Source: Actinomycetota bacterium (GTDB lineage: Bacteria > Actinomycetota > Actinomycetes > Actinomycetales > Microbacteriaceae). From it: a stretch of DNA of 64,000 nt. The notes under the pieces were generated by a model. It had not been told where the DNA came from and did not search any database. It saw only the letters and a program-made list of their open reading frames with translations. Each line of letters starts with the position of its first letter. Positions within the stretch are counted from its first letter, which is position 1. The stretch is taken from NCBI GenBank assembly GCA_020160915.1, contig JAIUPK010000004.1, positions 431,418 to 495,417 of the forward strand, read 5' to 3'. Below, piece by piece: positions 33,562 to 41,743 of the stretch. The position numbers were made by a program, and so were the translations under genes.

Positions 33562-33761
33562 ACGTCGCATGCTCCCTCGGGATGGATCAGCCAGCAGACT
33601 CCACACGGGAGCACAGGATCTTCGATCTCGACCTCGGTGGGGCAGGTGACGTGCACGATGACCCGCTCGCGACCATCACCCCGGTACGCACACACGTCGC
33701 CCGGCTCAATGTCCTCGTCGCAGTCGTCGCACTGACCGCGGTACTTCGCGATGAACGTCAT
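33558..33761 (-). CDS. Small zinc-finger-like protein (67 aa)
   Basis: The product begins MTFIAKYRGQCDDCDEDI and has two CxxC pairs (CDDC and CGVC) around a beta-rich middle (RERVIVHVTCPTEVE). This looks like a single zinc ribbon, a common kind of actinophage early protein. ATGA overlaps link it to neighbours. Confidence 0.7.
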   Translation of the reverse strand: MTFIAKYRGQCDDCDEDIEPGDVCAYRGDGRERVIVHVTCPTEVEIEDPVLPCGVCWLIHPEGACDV

Positions 33762-34096
33762 GCCAGCTCACCGACCTCGAACAGGGGCACCTCATCGGAC
33801 GGTGCGACCTCGACCGGGATCAGGGTGAACCTCGGGGTTGAGAAGTGCCACTCGACCGAGTGGGTCGCCTCGGGGATGCCTCCGGCCACGAGCAACTCGA
33901 ATGCCTGCCACACCTGCCCGTGCCACTCGACCGGACACTGCGGGTTGACCGTCAGCGCCGCGCCGACGGTCGACTCCATCGATGCCAAACATTCGACGGT
34001 CTCCTGCCCGGCCACCTTGAACGGACCCCAGAACTGGCAGAACCGACGCTCGCCCAGCTCTCCGGTCGTGCCCGAGATGATGATCGGTTCGCTCAT
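33758..34096 (-). CDS. Hypothetical protein (112 aa)
   Basis: ATG 34096 overlaps the methyltransferase stop and begins MSEPIIISGTTGELGER. The protein is beta-rich with QVWQAFELLVAGGIPEATHS. No family recognised. Confidence 0.62.
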   Translation of the reverse strand: MSEPIIISGTTGELGERRFCQFWGPFKVAGQETVECLASMESTVGAALTVNPQCPVEWHGQVWQAFELLVAGGIPEATHSVEWHFSTPRFTLIPVEVAPSDEVPLFEVGELA

Positions 34097-34980
34097 GAGA
34101 AGTCGAACGCCGGTTGTGCGATCTGGTCTTCGAGATCGGCGAGATACTCGCAGCCGGTCTTCCAGTACGACGCCTTGAGCTCGATGCCCAGCGCCCGACG
34201 CCCGTGCTTGACCGCGACCCACAGCTCCGAGCCGACGCCGCCGAACGCGGTGAACACCAGCTCGCCCGGGTTCGAGTACAGGCGCACGCACCGCTCGATG
34301 AAGTCGAGCTGCAACGGGGTCAGGTGCCGCTCGTCATCGCTCTCCCGCGCGATCCGCGCGTTGAGGGTATTCGACTCCTGGATGCCGTACCAGATCGGAC
34401 GCGCCCACTCGATCCACTCCTCGTTGGTCACGTCGTTCTTGATCGGCGCGTATCGCTCCCCGGGCTTCTTGAAGATGAGCATGTAGTCCGCCAGCGCGGG
34501 TCGCGACTTCGAGCTGTCCTTGTTCTTCGTCACGAACATCAGCGCCTGCGCCTTCGTGCGGATCGCCTGCGCCTGGGGGTCCTTGTCGACGGTGACCTCC
34601 CCGAAGTAGATCCACCCCTCGGCGATGTACGCGCGGATCACATCACCCCGGAAGTCGGTCATGCCGATCACCCCGTGCGTGGTCTGCGTCGTCGTCGTCT
34701 GCTGGACGTGCACGCATGCCAGTCCGCCCGGGACCGTGATCCGAAGGTTCTCGCGGATGATGTACCCGTACTGCGCGAAGAAGTCCTCACGGTCAAGGGA
34801 GTTGCCCATGTCGCGCGGCGACGGCGAGTAGGTGTAGAGGGACTGGAACGGGGGCGAATACACCGACAGGTGCACGCACTCAGCTTCGATCTCGACCATG
34901 CGCTCGCCCGAGTCGCCGAGCCAGAACTCCCAGTTCAGACCCTTGGCCTCGTCGGTGATGTACGCGTCTTCGTTGCTCAT
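34093..34980 (-). CDS. DNA methyltransferase, SPPF type (N4-cytosine or N6-adenine)
   Basis: The 295-residue product has the catalytic SPPF motif (HLSVYSPPFQSLYTY, about residues 32-46) and, late in the chain, the AdoMet-binding FTAFGGVGSELWVAV, giving the permuted β-class order. LGIELKASYWKTGCEYL closes the domain. SPPF is more often seen in N4-cytosine enzymes. No matching restriction nuclease is adjacent. Phages use such orphan enzymes to protect their DNA. It is coupled to the helicase gene by ATGA. Confidence 0.9.
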   Translation of the reverse strand: MSNEDAYITDEAKGLNWEFWLGDSGERMVEIEAECVHLSVYSPPFQSLYTYSPSPRDMGNSLDREDFFAQYGYIIRENLRITVPGGLACVHVQQTTTTQTTHGVIGMTDFRGDVIRAYIAEGWIYFGEVTVDKDPQAQAIRTKAQALMFVTKNKDSSKSRPALADYMLIFKKPGERYAPIKNDVTNEEWIEWARPIWYGIQESNTLNARIARESDDERHLTPLQLDFIERCVRLYSNPGELVFTAFGGVGSELWVAVKHGRRALGIELKASYWKTGCEYLADLEDQIAQPAFDFS

Positions 34981-36266
34981 GATGCCTTCCTGATGTGACG
35001 GACCATGCCGTCGACGATGCGATTAGCCTGCTTCTCCTTGCGGGTCACGTTGTCCGCGATCTGCCCCTCCAACTGCGACAGGATGATGTGTGCGTGCACG
35101 ACCCGGGACTGCCCATAGCGGTAGCAGCGGCGGATGCACTGGTAATACGCCTCGTACGAGTCCGACAGGCCCACGAACGCCATGCGCGCGGCGATCTGGA
35201 AGTTCAGCCCCATGCCCGCGATCGACGGCTTCGTGATGAGCACCTTGATCTCACCGCGGGCGAACGCGAGCAGCAGCGTCGCCTTCTCCTCCGGACTCAT
35301 CGACCCGTGCACGTTGACCGACCCCGGCACAAGAGCCTCAAGCCGTTCCGCCTCCTCGTTCAGACCGCACCACAGCAGCCACGACTCGCCCGGCTCAGCC
35401 GCGACAAGATCGGCGGCGCGCTGCACACGCGCGTCGAGAGTCTCCCGGCGCACCTTCGCCCGACCCGACACACCGCCGATGGTGACCGAGAACAGCTCAT
35501 CCGGCTCCGGCTCGATCTCCGCGTCGACTAGCTCCGGGATGATCCTCAAACCGGGCAAGTCATACCCGTCATCGAGGTATCCCATGTCCGACGGGCGCCG
35601 AATCGCGACCACCCACGAGGCCATCCATCGGATCATCGGGTCATAGGCGTGACCCTTGAGCCGCCACCCGTCCTGATCGTGCACGAAGTACGCGGCGAGC
35701 ATATTCGTGCGCGTCATGTGCCCAAGGAACTCAGCCTGATTCGTCAGCTCCTCCGGATCGTTCGGGGCAGGTGTCGCCGTCCACGTCGACCGGTACGGCA
35801 CCTGCCGGAAGTGCTCGATAAGTCGCGTGCGCGTCTTCCCATCCGACTGCTTGAGGATCGACGCCTCATCAAGGGCGACCGCCCCGAACATCGCCGGGTC
35901 GAACTTCTCGACCATCTCGTAGTTCGTGATGTACACGCCCGCGCCGGTCACCTGGTCCGCGGACCGCACGTACCTTGCTTCGATGTGGATTCTCGCCGCC
36001 TCCGCAACGGTCTGCTCTGCGACAGCGAGCGGTGCGACGATCAGCGAGGTCTCCGCCATGACCCGCGACCACTCCAACTGCATCCGCGTCTTCCCGAGAC
36101 CCGTGTCAGCCCACACCGCAGGGCGACCTACCGATGCCGCCCACTTGATGAGCTCCACCTGAAACGGCTTGAGCGAGTAGTGCAGATCACCCGTCTCGAC
36201 GGTCTTCCCGTTGCTCTGGGCCTTCGCCGCACGACGGGCGATGAACTCCGCGTAGCTCGTGTTCAT
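34977..36266 (-). CDS. SNF2/DEAD-like helicase
   Basis: The 429-residue product starts at ATG 36266. Walker A is ADTGLGKTR (about residue 50), motif II is ALDEASIL, motif III is TATPAPND, and the C-terminal helicase lobe has KPSIAGMGLNFQ and YEAYYQCIRRCYRYGQ (arginine-finger motif VI). This order matches the compact SNF2-like helicases of siphophages. A role in replication or recombination is likely. It lies between methyltransferase and HNH genes with overlapping ends. Confidence 0.9.
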   Translation of the reverse strand: MNTSYAEFIARRAAKAQSNGKTVETGDLHYSLKPFQVELIKWAASVGRPAVWADTGLGKTRMQLEWSRVMAETSLIVAPLAVAEQTVAEAARIHIEARYVRSADQVTGAGVYITNYEMVEKFDPAMFGAVALDEASILKQSDGKTRTRLIEHFRQVPYRSTWTATPAPNDPEELTNQAEFLGHMTRTNMLAAYFVHDQDGWRLKGHAYDPMIRWMASWVVAIRRPSDMGYLDDGYDLPGLRIIPELVDAEIEPEPDELFSVTIGGVSGRAKVRRETLDARVQRAADLVAAEPGESWLLWCGLNEEAERLEALVPGSVNVHGSMSPEEKATLLLAFARGEIKVLITKPSIAGMGLNFQIAARMAFVGLSDSYEAYYQCIRRCYRYGQSRVVHAHIILSQLEGQIADNVTRKEKQANRIVDGMVRHIRKAS

Positions 36267-36664
36267 GGCAGTCCGCCCTTCCGCCGCCTGAATGCGGCCT
36301 CCACGTCGTCGATCTCGACCCAGCCGCCCTCGTCGTCGTACAGCACCCACGCGAGCCGGTACGTGCCCCAGAAGGTGCGCAGCCAGCGGCGGGCCGGCCA
36401 CTCCGCAGGCGACAGCGTCGTGTGCCGCAGCACCGCCCAGCCCTGCTCGAGCGCCTCGGTCGGATGCTGCGTCTTCCACTCGTGGCATGCCTCGCCGAGG
36501 CACTGCAGGTTCGACGCGACCGTGTTGCCGGGCATACGGTTCTGTCGGTGATCGCGCTCGATCCGCCCGCACCAGCGGCGGCACTTCACGCACCGGTTGT
36601 CATCGCGCTTCGTGACCAGGTCGTATGCGGCCCGCTCCTCAGCGGTCACCTTCCGGCCCGTCAC
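36263..36664 (-). CDS. HNH endonuclease
   Basis: GTG 36664 overlaps the TGA of the cytosine methyltransferase gene, giving 133 residues. The motif CVKCRRWCGRIERDHRQNRM with N near TVASNL and the later ACHEWK forms a zinc-bearing HNH site. It could be homing-like, packaging-related or a partner of the adjacent methyltransferase. Position alone does not decide. Confidence 0.85.
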   Translation of the reverse strand: MTGRKVTAEERAAYDLVTKRDDNRCVKCRRWCGRIERDHRQNRMPGNTVASNLQCLGEACHEWKTQHPTEALEQGWAVLRHTTLSPAEWPARRWLRTFWGTYRLAWVLYDDEGGWVEIDDVEAAFRRRKGGLP

Positions 36665-38550
36665 GCTGCCAGACCGACCTGTGCACGACGGGCGAGGAGC
36701 AACGTCAGCGCGAGCGCGGCCTGCTGCCACACCACACCATTACCCAGCGCCTTGAGCTGCGCGTTGCGTGCAGCCCCATCCGACATCCCGACCCAGATCG
36801 CCGGGTCAGTCACCCACCCGAACGGCAGGCCCATCATCCACTCGACCAGAAGCGGAGACAGACGATGCTGCCCCTTCGCCCCATCCGGTCGAGTCGGAGC
36901 CGGAGCTACACGTCCAGTAACGAACTCCCATCGGGCGATTGCGCGGGCGTAGACTCCCCAGTCGATTCCTCGAGGAGCAGCGCCGCGATCGTCAGCGGCA
37001 TCCCCATCCCGTTGCCGTTCTTCGCCGTCAACTTCACCCGCTCCCGACGAGCCAGCCACGTCTCCGTGCCCTCCCCGTCGTTTGCTACGCTTGCGGCCGG
37101 AGTCGGCAGCAATTCCTCCTCCTCGGGCAGGAGATCCCAGATCATCCGACCCAAGAGCCCGTTCTGAGGCACGTTCTCCTGACGGCCCCTGTCCTTCCAA
37201 TCCCGCGTCGTCGGAGTGCCCAGCAGCGGCACCGCCGACGACAGCCGAAGATCCCCGGACCCGCCTCGCTGATTCGGCCCGCCCTTCTCGCCGTCGCTCG
37301 CCATCGGAGTCGGGAGCAGATGCTCCACCTCGTCCGCGAGCGTGGGACCGTGACCGCCCTCCTTCCGCTTCGACGGGTGCTGACTGCCCCCGTTTGCGGC
37401 GAGCTGCGACGTCGGCGTCTTGAGCAGCGCCTCCGGCAGGGTGAAGTGCAGCCGCGTCGCCAGATGCGTTGACTTCTCCGGAGGTCGACCGCTCGTCCTC
37501 GGCAGACCGAAGTCCGCGTCGCCCGCCTTCGGAGTCGGCATCAACGTCTCGGCCACCCCGGGAAGCAGGAGATCGCCGCGACTGTTCCGCTGATTCCCCG
37601 ACCGGTTCGATGTTGACGGGGTGGGGAGTTCGCGGCCCCGCTGCGCCACGTCCGTGAGCGTCAGATTCGAAGACCCCGCCGCGCCGCCCGACTGGTCGGC
37701 GTCCTTCGCTGTGGGTGTCGGCAGCGTTCGATCCAGCACGATGTCTCTCTGCACTCGCGTGCCCAGATCGTCCATCCGGGGATCCCGGCTCAACGGATGA
37801 ACCCCCCCGATGCTGTCCGATGCCCTCGGAGTTGGCAGGCCACGCGAGGATGAAGACCCGGAACCGACCGTGTGGGGCTCCGGCATCGGCCGCTCGAACA
37901 CCACCCCACTCCGCATCGAACCCCAGATCGGCCAAGTCCCGGAATACTGTGTCGATCGCTCTCCGAACAAGTCGACGCTCTCGGTCGAATCGCGCCACCG
38001 CCCGCTTGCGCTGTCGAGATACGCGAACTCGCGCCCGCCTCCACTTGTCGACATACGCCGACCGTCCTTCCTTACGTCGTGCCGGGTTGCCGTGAATGAA
38101 CCGATCAGCCATCCCGATGAAGTTGTCGACCCGGGCCAATTCGTCAGCGGCGGCGAGCAATTCGTCGTGCCACGGCTCACCATCAGCAGACAGCAGACCC
38201 CGAACGTTCTCGATGAGCACCAGCGATGGGCGCAGTTCCCCGATCGCTCGAGCGAACTCTGCCCACAGCCCCGACCGGGTGCCCTTCCGAAGGCCGCGGC
38301 GGGCGCCCGCGAGTGAGACATCCTGGCAGGGGAAACCACCTGTGAGGACGTCGACCGGCTCGACCTTCGACCAGTCCACCGATGTGATGTCGCCATAGTT
38401 CGGGACATCCGGCCAATGGTGGGCGAGGATCCGCGACGGGTTCTCATCGAACTCGACATGCCAGACCGTCTCGCCGCCGAGCACAGCCTGCACGCCGAGG
38501 TCGAGTCCCCCGTACCCGGAGAACAGCGAGCCGATCCGTGGTCCGGTCAT
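36661..38550 (-). CDS. DNA cytosine-5 methyltransferase with a dual-frame central region
   Basis: The 629-residue product begins MTGPRIGSLFSGYGGLDLG (AdoMet motif I), with the catalytic TGGFPCQDVS (motif IV), LVLIENVRG (motif VI) and APHGRFRVFI (motif VIII). Motifs IX-X are ALGNGVVWQQAALAL. Residues about 225-530 are low-complexity with periodic ADTHSEG/ADSEG-like motifs. The same DNA in another frame (36,906-38,459) encodes repeated LPTP motifs usual for actinophage relatives. The C-terminus ends QVGLAA. The enzyme probably protects phage DNA. The central segment may be mis-framed relative to the ancestor. Confidence 0.85.
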   Translation of the reverse strand: MTGPRIGSLFSGYGGLDLGVQAVLGGETVWHVEFDENPSRILAHHWPDVPNYGDITSVDWSKVEPVDVLTGGFPCQDVSLAGARRGLRKGTRSGLWAEFARAIGELRPSLVLIENVRGLLSADGEPWHDELLAAADELARVDNFIGMADRFIHGNPARRKEGRSAYVDKWRRARVRVSRQRKRAVARFDRERRLVRRAIDTVFRDLADLGFDAEWGGVRAADAGAPHGRFRVFILAWPANSEGIGQHRGGSSVEPGSPDGRSGHASAERHRAGSNAADTHSEGRRPVGRRGGVFESDAHGRGAAGPRTPHPVNIEPVGESAEQSRRSPASRGGRDVDADSEGGRRGLRSAEDERSTSGEVNASGDAAALHPAGGAAQDADVAARRKRGQSAPVEAEGGRSRSHARGRGGASAPDSDGERRREGRAESARRVRGSSAVVGGAAAGHSDDAGLEGQGPSGERASERALGSDDLGSPARGGGIAADSGRKRSKRRGGHGDVAGSSGAGEVDGEERQRDGDAADDRGAAPRGIDWGVYARAIARWEFVTGRVAPAPTRPDGAKGQHRLSPLLVEWMMGLPFGWVTDPAIWVGMSDGAARNAQLKALGNGVVWQQAALALTLLLARRAQVGLAA

Positions 38551-39230
38551 CCGCGCAGCGCCTTTGCCTCGAGCAGGTCAGCGGCGCGAACGCGCTTCGC
38601 GATCTCCTTCTCGACATGCCGCAGTTCCTTGACCGTCATCTTCCGGAGGCGGGCTGCGTTGCGCTTCGGGCGAGTGATGATCTGCCCGAAGAACTCGAAG
38701 CACACGAACACCAGCACCGGAGCTGACGCGTGCACGATCGCACCCGTGATCTCCTGGTACGTGTCGAGGCCGGTGCCGCCGCTGATCGCCGCCGACGCGG
38801 ACACCGTGTACAGGAAGTTCGCCGACGCGGAGAAGGCGGTCATGATGCCGCCGAAGATGCGTGCCGCCCACAGCCACCCGGTGAAGCCACGCCACTTGAA
38901 CGTGACCGAGCAGACGAACGCGACCAGCATGGGCAGGTCGATCATCAGCACCGTGAGGGGGTCGAGGAATGGTGGGGTGTGCTGCCAGCCGCCGACGACG
39001 ATCAACGCCGACGCGGACACCACCAGTGCGGACAGGATCACCCCGACAAGGCCGATCACCTGCAACCAGAACCACACCTTGTGATCACCGCCGATCCGAG
39101 CGGATGCCGCGGTCGGCTCACGGTGGGTACGCGGAGCGCGCGAGGATGCGGCGCGGCGACGCGTCGCTCGAGCGCGGCGCGACGGGTCCGCGGCGGGCAG
39201 GTCGAGACCTTCGATAGTCGTGTCGGTCAC
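38547..39230 (-). CDS. DUF2637-like membrane protein
   Basis: The 227-residue product has a basic, Ala/Arg-rich N-terminus and four hydrophobic segments (QVIGLVGVILSALVVSASAL, DLPMLVAFVCSVTF, IFGGIMTAFSASANFLYTV, SAPVLVFVCFEFFGQII) followed by a basic helical tail (KMTVKELRHVEKEIAKRVRA). DUF2637-type proteins are common on actinomycete phages and plasmids and may be membrane sensors or anchors. Repeat copy C lies inside its N-terminal coding part. Confidence 0.7.
   Translation of the reverse strand: MTDTTIEGLDLPAADPSRRARATRRRAASSRAPRTHREPTAASARIGGDHKVWFWLQVIGLVGVILSALVVSASALIVVGGWQHTPPFLDPLTVLMIDLPMLVAFVCSVTFKWRGFTGWLWAARIFGGIMTAFSASANFLYTVSASAAISGGTGLDTYQEITGAIVHASAPVLVFVCFEFFGQIITRPKRNAARLRKMTVKELRHVEKEIAKRVRAADLLEAKALRG
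39150..39195. repeat. Palindrome-rich repeat, copy C (inside a coding region)
   Basis: GCGACGCGTCGCTCGAGCGC matches the cores of copies A and B. Here it encodes part of the Arg/Ala-rich N-terminus (RARATRRR) of the membrane protein, which suggests that the repeat inserted and was absorbed into the frame. Confidence 0.5.
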
Positions 39231-39598
39231 TCGCCGGTCTCCTCGTCGGCCTTGACCTCACCCGTGACCGGGTCGACGTCGGGCTCGTCGTCGAAGATGA
39301 ATGCGGAGCGCAGATCCTCTTCGAGGTCGATCGGGAGCGTCGTCACACCGGTCCGGTGCTCGAACGCACGCTGCAGCATCCGGCGCGCCGTGTCCGCGTC
39401 ACCCGGGAGGAGCGCCTCGATGCGGCGCAGCTTCGTCGTGATCTCCTTCTCACCGGTCACGAACGACTCCGTGCGGCCGATCACGTCGAGGATCACGAGC
39501 GCGACGATCTGACTGTTCGCCGGGTTCGCGTCGAGCTTGCCCTCGAGCGGCGAGAGTCCGTCCGCGTCGCCCTTCGGCAGGGTTGACTTGAGCTTCAT
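39227..39598 (-). CDS. Hypothetical early phage protein (123 aa)
   Basis: The product begins MKLKSTLPKGDADGLSPL, has a helical middle (TTKLRRIEALLPGDADTARR) and an acidic tail (VDPVTGEVKADEETGE). Overlaps couple it to both neighbours. Such proteins often sit beside DUF2637 genes in actinophages. Function unknown. Confidence 0.65.
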   Translation of the reverse strand: MKLKSTLPKGDADGLSPLEGKLDANPANSQIVALVILDVIGRTESFVTGEKEITTKLRRIEALLPGDADTARRMLQRAFEHRTGVTTLPIDLEEDLRSAFIFDDEPDVDPVTGEVKADEETGE

Positions 39599-39924
39599 GA
39601 GTTGTGTCCTTCGTGGTCGGGTGCGTGCTGGGCACGCTCGATGTCTTCTGTCGTCGCCGCGCGAACCGTCCAGCCCTTCCGGTCCTGCGCGTCACGCGAT
39701 CGCTTGTTGGGTGTGAAGGTCGTCGCCCACGCCGCCTCAGCGGTCGGGTTCCGGACCGAGCCGCGCACGATCCCGTCGATGCAGCCGCAGGGCATCACCA
39801 GCACCCACGCCTTCGGGATCGTCATGATGGTCACCGGCACATCCGTGCCCGGTGCCTGCACATGCTGGGCCGACTCCGGGGCGAGCTGATCGAACGGGCC
39901 GAGCCCCACACCGAGGCCGCTCAC
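39595..39924 (-). CDS. Hypothetical early phage protein (109 aa)
   Basis: The C-terminal half (KAWVLVMPCGCIDGIVRG, EAAWATTFTPNKRSRDAQDR) looks folded, with a CGC motif. The N-terminal stretch is weaker, and a later start such as the Met in MTIPKAWVL is possible. Stop overlaps the next start. Confidence 0.55.
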   Translation of the reverse strand: MSGLGVGLGPFDQLAPESAQHVQAPGTDVPVTIMTIPKAWVLVMPCGCIDGIVRGSVRNPTAEAAWATTFTPNKRSRDAQDRKGWTVRAATTEDIERAQHAPDHEGHNS

Positions 39925-40154
39925 CGCTTACCTGCCGCGACAGCGACCTCGATGTACGAGGGCCAATAGGTGAGCCGACGAGTGATCGGCCCAAGGGGGT
40001 GATCCGAGAACTCGTAGATCCGCGCGTGACGGCTGTCAGGCTGGTTCGTGTCTCGATACGTTGCGTAGGTCCACGGGTGAGACTTCGCATTGCGGAACCG
40101 AACGAACGACCCCGGCCCGAAGCTCGTCACCTCGAACTTCATGCCCGCGGTCAC
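39921..40154 (-). CDS. Hypothetical early phage protein (77 aa)
   Basis: GTG 40154 overlaps the upstream TGA. The in-frame ATG at 40142 (MKFEVTSFGPGSFVRFRN) is an alternative. The product is beta-rich with HARIYEFSDHPLG and WPSYIEVAVAAG. Function unknown. Confidence 0.6.
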   Translation of the reverse strand: MTAGMKFEVTSFGPGSFVRFRNAKSHPWTYATYRDTNQPDSRHARIYEFSDHPLGPITRRLTYWPSYIEVAVAAGKR

Positions 40155-40306
40155 GACTCCTCCTCCCGCCAGGCATCCGCCCGCTCAGCCCAACCCGCAT
40201 ACTCCGGACCGAACCGTGACGGGCGGGGCTCCACCTCGGCCGCGTACTGGTCGCGGTGCTCACCCACCGTCGTCGTCGCCTTACCCGGGACGAAGTTGCC
40301 CTCCAT
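40151..40306 (-). CDS. Small protein (51 aa)
   Basis: ATG 40306 begins MEGNFVPGKATTTVGEHRDQ and the product ends ADAWREEES. Start and stop overlap both neighbours, and codons end mainly in G or C. Function unknown. Confidence 0.55.
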   Translation of the reverse strand: MEGNFVPGKATTTVGEHRDQYAAEVEPRPSRFGPEYAGWAERADAWREEES

Positions 40307-40635
40307 CACGCCTCCCCGAGGATCGCGTCAGCGAGAGCGACCGCGCACTCTGCGAATGCCGTGGATGAATCGGGGCCGGTGATCCCGGCACCGTAGAAGG
40401 CTGAGGCGAGCCGGAGCACATCGAGTTGCGCGTCGATCGTCCGTACCAAAGTCACGATCAGACGGACATCCGCAGCGCTGCCCGCGGCCACGATCATGCG
40501 CCCCAAACCATCGCTCGGGTCGGCATGCGCGATGCGATACCGACCATCGGCCACCCATGCATTGGGTCCAGTGCTCTCAGCTTTGAGGGCTTCGAGCTTC
40601 TCGATCGCGGCCTGCAACCTCTCCGCCGCGGTCAC
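40306..40635 (-). CDS. Hypothetical early phage protein (109 aa)
   Basis: The product begins MTAAERLQAAIEKLEALKAE, with GRYRIAHADPSDGLGRMIV and a helical C-terminus. The pattern resembles small actinophage proteins of unknown role. ATGA overlaps on both sides. Confidence 0.62.
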   Translation of the reverse strand: MTAAERLQAAIEKLEALKAESTGPNAWVADGRYRIAHADPSDGLGRMIVAAGSAADVRLIVTLVRTIDAQLDVLRLASAFYGAGITGPDSSTAFAECAVALADAILGEA

Positions 40636-41063
40636 TGGTGCTCACCTCTGAAGTTGGCGTTGAGTGAGCGGAGGATCTCGATGTCTTCGCTCAGTGACTT
40701 GCGCCGCTCCCGCGCGTACTCGAGCGCCAGCTCGCAGGTGTCGATGTGCTCCCACGCCGAGATCACGTCAGAGTCGGACTCGGCGATCGCCTTGCGGATC
40801 TCGGCCGTCCTGCCCTCGGCGCGCTGCATCGCGTACCCGCGGGCGACGATCAGTGCGCGCTTCGCATCCTTGAGTGCCTTCGAACGCGCGGCGATGACCG
40901 CCGGGGCGCTGGCGATGTGGTGGCGGGCGATGAGCAGCGCACCCGCACATTGCACCGGGGTCGGGAACATCGCCAGCAGCTCCGACTCGTCGAGGCCCGC
41001 GAGGTCGAGGGGCACGAAGTCGAGATCGTCGACCTCCCCCGTGCCGGGGTTGATGATGGTCAT
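40632..41063 (-). CDS. Phage recombination-module protein of unknown role (143 aa)
   Basis: The product begins MTIINPGTGEVDDLDFVPLD, then is helical with charged repeats (AEGRTAEIRKAIAESDSDV, LALEYARERRKSLSEDIEIL), possibly a coiled coil. It follows the RecT-like gene directly. In other phages this slot can hold single-strand-binding or accessory proteins, but no such motif is visible. Confidence 0.6.
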   Translation of the reverse strand: MTIINPGTGEVDDLDFVPLDLAGLDESELLAMFPTPVQCAGALLIARHHIASAPAVIAARSKALKDAKRALIVARGYAMQRAEGRTAEIRKAIAESDSDVISAWEHIDTCELALEYARERRKSLSEDIEILRSLNANFRGEHQ

Positions 41064-41743
41064 CGAGCCGGCCTCGGCTTCGGCGCGGCGGGCTTCGGAT
41101 AGTCGGGCTTGTCCTCCGGCGACGCAGCCTGCTCGAAGTCGGCGAGCCGCTCCTTGAGGAGCACGTCCAGCGGGTCGCTCATCTCCCGCAGACCACGGAT
41201 GCGTGCATGCAGGGCCGCGACCTCCTCAGCCGAGGTGGTCGCCGCGATCAGCTTCTCCCACTCCTCGCTCGCCTCCTTCGGTCCGGGCGCGGGCTTCCCG
41301 AATCGCGACCGACCGGCGGCCTGGTCGAGCTCTGCACGCTCGTATCGGTTGCCGATCACGTCACGGAACGCGCCGCGGTAGGCCGATACCTTCGCCACTT
41401 TGCCGAGCATCACGGTGGGCATCCGGTCCCAGTTGTCGCGAGATGCGTCGCCGAGGTCGGGCACGTACTCGTCCCAGCGCACCACTGCGCGGGTGTCGAC
41501 CTTGTCGCCGTCCTCGAGCTTGCGGGTGACCGTCGCTCGCGCGAAGGCGGGATGGGCGATGCCGTCCTGCTCCGGCTCGCCTTCGGCCTTGATGCCCGGT
41601 GTCGGCTTCCACGTCTCGGTCCAGATCTCGCCGTCGTCGGAGAACTCCACGACGGTGCCGCGATGCTGGCCGGTGCCGAGCGCGAGAAGTTCGGCATCGT
41701 TGAGGCTGATGAAGCCTTCGTCGTACTCGTTGAAGTCGGTCAT
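41060..41743 (-). CDS. RecT-like single-strand annealing protein
   Basis: ATG 41743 begins MTDFNEYDEGFISLNDAEL and gives 227 residues. GKVAKVSAYRGAFRDVIGNR resembles the conserved middle of RecT-type proteins. The C-terminus is acidic then Pro/Lys-rich (DYPKPAAPKPRP), as in many annealing proteins. The adjacent upstream gene is a YqaJ exonuclease, the usual partner. The family call is supported more by context than by motif. Confidence 0.6.
   Translation of the reverse strand: MTDFNEYDEGFISLNDAELLALGTGQHRGTVVEFSDDGEIWTETWKPTPGIKAEGEPEQDGIAHPAFARATVTRKLEDGDKVDTRAVVRWDEYVPDLGDASRDNWDRMPTVMLGKVAKVSAYRGAFRDVIGNRYERAELDQAAGRSRFGKPAPGPKEASEEWEKLIAATTSAEEVAALHARIRGLREMSDPLDVLLKERLADFEQAASPEDKPDYPKPAAPKPRPAR

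Noticed and set aside
36906-38459. Minus-strand frame as an independent 517-aa gene
   Set aside because: Its first third is the shadow of the methyltransferase catalytic domain and has no start signal. Only the central LPTP part looks real, so it is treated as a dual-frame region of the same gene.
34093-38550. DISARM- or BREX-type defence island
   Set aside because: There are two methylases and a helicase, but no DrmB (DUF1998), PLD, PglZ or other core gene. The block sits inside a phage early operon.
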